A stretch of 64,000 nucleotides of DNA. It comes from Comamonas sp. BIGb0152 (GTDB lineage Bacteria > Pseudomonadota > Gammaproteobacteria > Burkholderiales > Burkholderiaceae_C). Shown in pieces: positions 63,118 to 64,000 of this stretch (positions within the stretch are counted from its first letter, which is position 1; each line of letters starts with the position of its first letter). Both the position numbers and the translations under genes were made by a program. The notes under the pieces were generated by a model. The model saw only the letters and a list, made by a program, of their open reading frames with translations. It was not told the DNA's origin and made no database searches. The stretch spans positions 48,891 through 112,890 of the forward strand of contig NZ_JANUDY010000013.1 in NCBI RefSeq assembly GCF_024809975.1, written 5' to 3'.

Positions 63118-63905
63118 GTGGGCCGCATTATCAGAGCATTCGAAATATCCAGTCATATGCACCTTTCAATCAATTCAATCAGCCATTAAAAAAAGCACCC
63201 GCGACTCCCACAGCGCGAGTCAAAACAAGGATTCCAATTCTTTGGGCGCCATCGCATCCATGCAATGCCATTCCAAACGGCGTACACCGCAGACAGATGC
63301 TGAAAGTTCTGTGTTTTGGCATCGCAGCAAAATAGAAAGATCGCGCACATTCCAAACGGCCCGGCGTGCAGACAGTTTCCTAAACTCAAAAAATTTTTAA
63401 CCAACTCTCACCATTGAAACTTTGGGATTTTTCAAGTTTTTTTGGTTTTCTTCGGTTGCGTCGGTTTTCAGAATGCCCACGGCAAAAAATCCATCGCCGC
63501 ACCGGTATTTGTTGCACAGATCCGACGAGTCCCGGTTCGAACTGCATGCCATGGGCAATGGGCCCCCGGGATGTCCAACGCGGTCTGATCCACGCTTTCG
63601 CATGCACGCCAAGTGGGGGCTGGTGCGCAGAACCCGTTCTAAACCTATGCCCTTATCGCGCCCGCCCACCGCGGCCTTGGCCTCCACCGAGCAGGCGGAG
63701 AAAGTGCCATCCACCTGCGAGCGGGCATGGGGGTGTTGCGGGTGCCCCTTGGGCAGAACGGGCTGAACGGGCTGAACGGGCAGGCAGCCTGCTGCGAATG
63801 GCGAAAGCGGGAACGCAGAGGGCTATGGGAATGGATAGCCGGATGCATCGGCCAGAACCCGGCACCTGGCTGGGCGCAGCACATGCGCGTAGCGCCCCCT
63901 AATGG
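63118..63905. other. Gene-free stretch before the IS3 gene
   Basis: About 790 bp without a convincing gene. 63180-63470 is AT-rich with T- and A-rich runs (promoter side of the secreted protein gene). 63480-63900 is GC-rich with short overlapping frames and a small tandem repeat (GGGCTGAAC twice, near 63762-63780). The IS3 element terminus should be in the last bases before 63906 but cannot be placed. Confidence 0.4.
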
Positions 63906-64000
63906 CTAGGTGTTGATTTGCAATAGGTTGTTCAAGGCAAGTCGGGATGCTGGAGACTTGTAGCCCAGGGCTGAGTGCGGTCTTCGGGCGTTGTAATAAG
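63906..64000 (-). CDS. IS3-family transposase OrfB, C-terminus (partial)
   Basis: The minus-strand frame entering from the right edge reads YYNARRPHSALGYKSPASRL then ALNNLLQINT and stops with TAG (63906-63908). The N-x-RRPHSALGY block is the hallmark C-terminus of IS3-family integrase OrfB, just after the catalytic Glu. The gene continues beyond the window. Confidence 0.9.
   Translation of the reverse strand, partial: YYNARRPHSALGYKSPASRLALNNLLQINT

Noticed and set aside
63414..63902. 162-codon plus-strand frame near the right end
   Set aside because: Several overlapping frames on both strands with equal length, Arg/Pro/Cys-rich products and no start signal; not supported as a gene.

Overview
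The window is GC-rich bacterial DNA with tightly packed, often overlapping genes. Gene content (prpC-acnD-prpF methylcitrate operon, SorAB-type sulfite oxidation, IPTL-CTERM surface proteins, DHA-type efflux pumps) suggests a betaproteobacterium of the Comamonadaceae, probably Comamonas or a close relative. That placement is inference from gene content; no database search was possible.

Layout. 0-4.4 kb: a partial gene, an unknown protein, a NarL-type response regulator, a scrap of an IS3-type transposase, and an ECF sigma factor followed by sorA-sorB (periplasmic sulfite dehydrogenase and its cytochrome c). 4.5-6.6 kb: a nested mobile element. An IS1182-family transposase unit lies inside the ends of a second element that resembles IS21 termini and still has a 5-bp target duplication. 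6.8-14.8 kb: a 2-methylcitrate cycle operon (thioesterase-prpC-acnD-prpF-prpB) read away from a RamB/ScfR-type regulator, with a cluster of TTTGCAAA-like sites between them. 14.8-17.8 kb: LysR regulator, acetyltransferase and DHA2 efflux pump. 17.8-27.2 kb: one long minus-strand operon with a four-domain rhodanese protein, a peptide-type ABC importer and two flavin monooxygenases, best read as organosulfur scavenging. 27.4-29.5 kb: eptA and dgkA, lipid A modification and diacylglycerol recycling. 29.9-30.6 kb: an OmpR-type regulator interrupted by an in-frame TAG. 31-34.2 kb: two MFS pumps controlled by a divergent TetR gene with two matching operators.

34.3-45.4 kb is a stress-type region: a Q-rich 49-residue protein, other small proteins, ku-ligD (end joining), and one overlapping operon carrying a P-rich small protein, otsB-otsA (trehalose) and a four-gene cluster of unknown product (acyl-CoA dehydrogenase-like, PIG-L deacetylase, NodS-like methyltransferase, glycosyltransferase 2). 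45.7-49.5 kb: a propeller lipoprotein and a NarL/7TMR-DISM two-component pair whose regulator is a paralogue of the one at 1-1.7 kb. 49.5-51.2 kb is a lower-GC patch with DUF4279 and DUF4287 proteins. 51.5-63.1 kb holds three large secreted proteins with IPTL-CTERM-type tails, with a topoisomerase IB gene between the first two. The window ends inside an IS3-family transposase.

A roughly 145-170 bp imperfect-palindromic intergenic repeat occurs at 34.6, 45.4 and 50.8 kb, with a half copy at 57.3 kb. Strongest leads for new biology: this repeat family, the unassigned four-gene cluster behind otsBA, the rhodanese/ABC/monooxygenase operon, and the IPTL-CTERM protein group.
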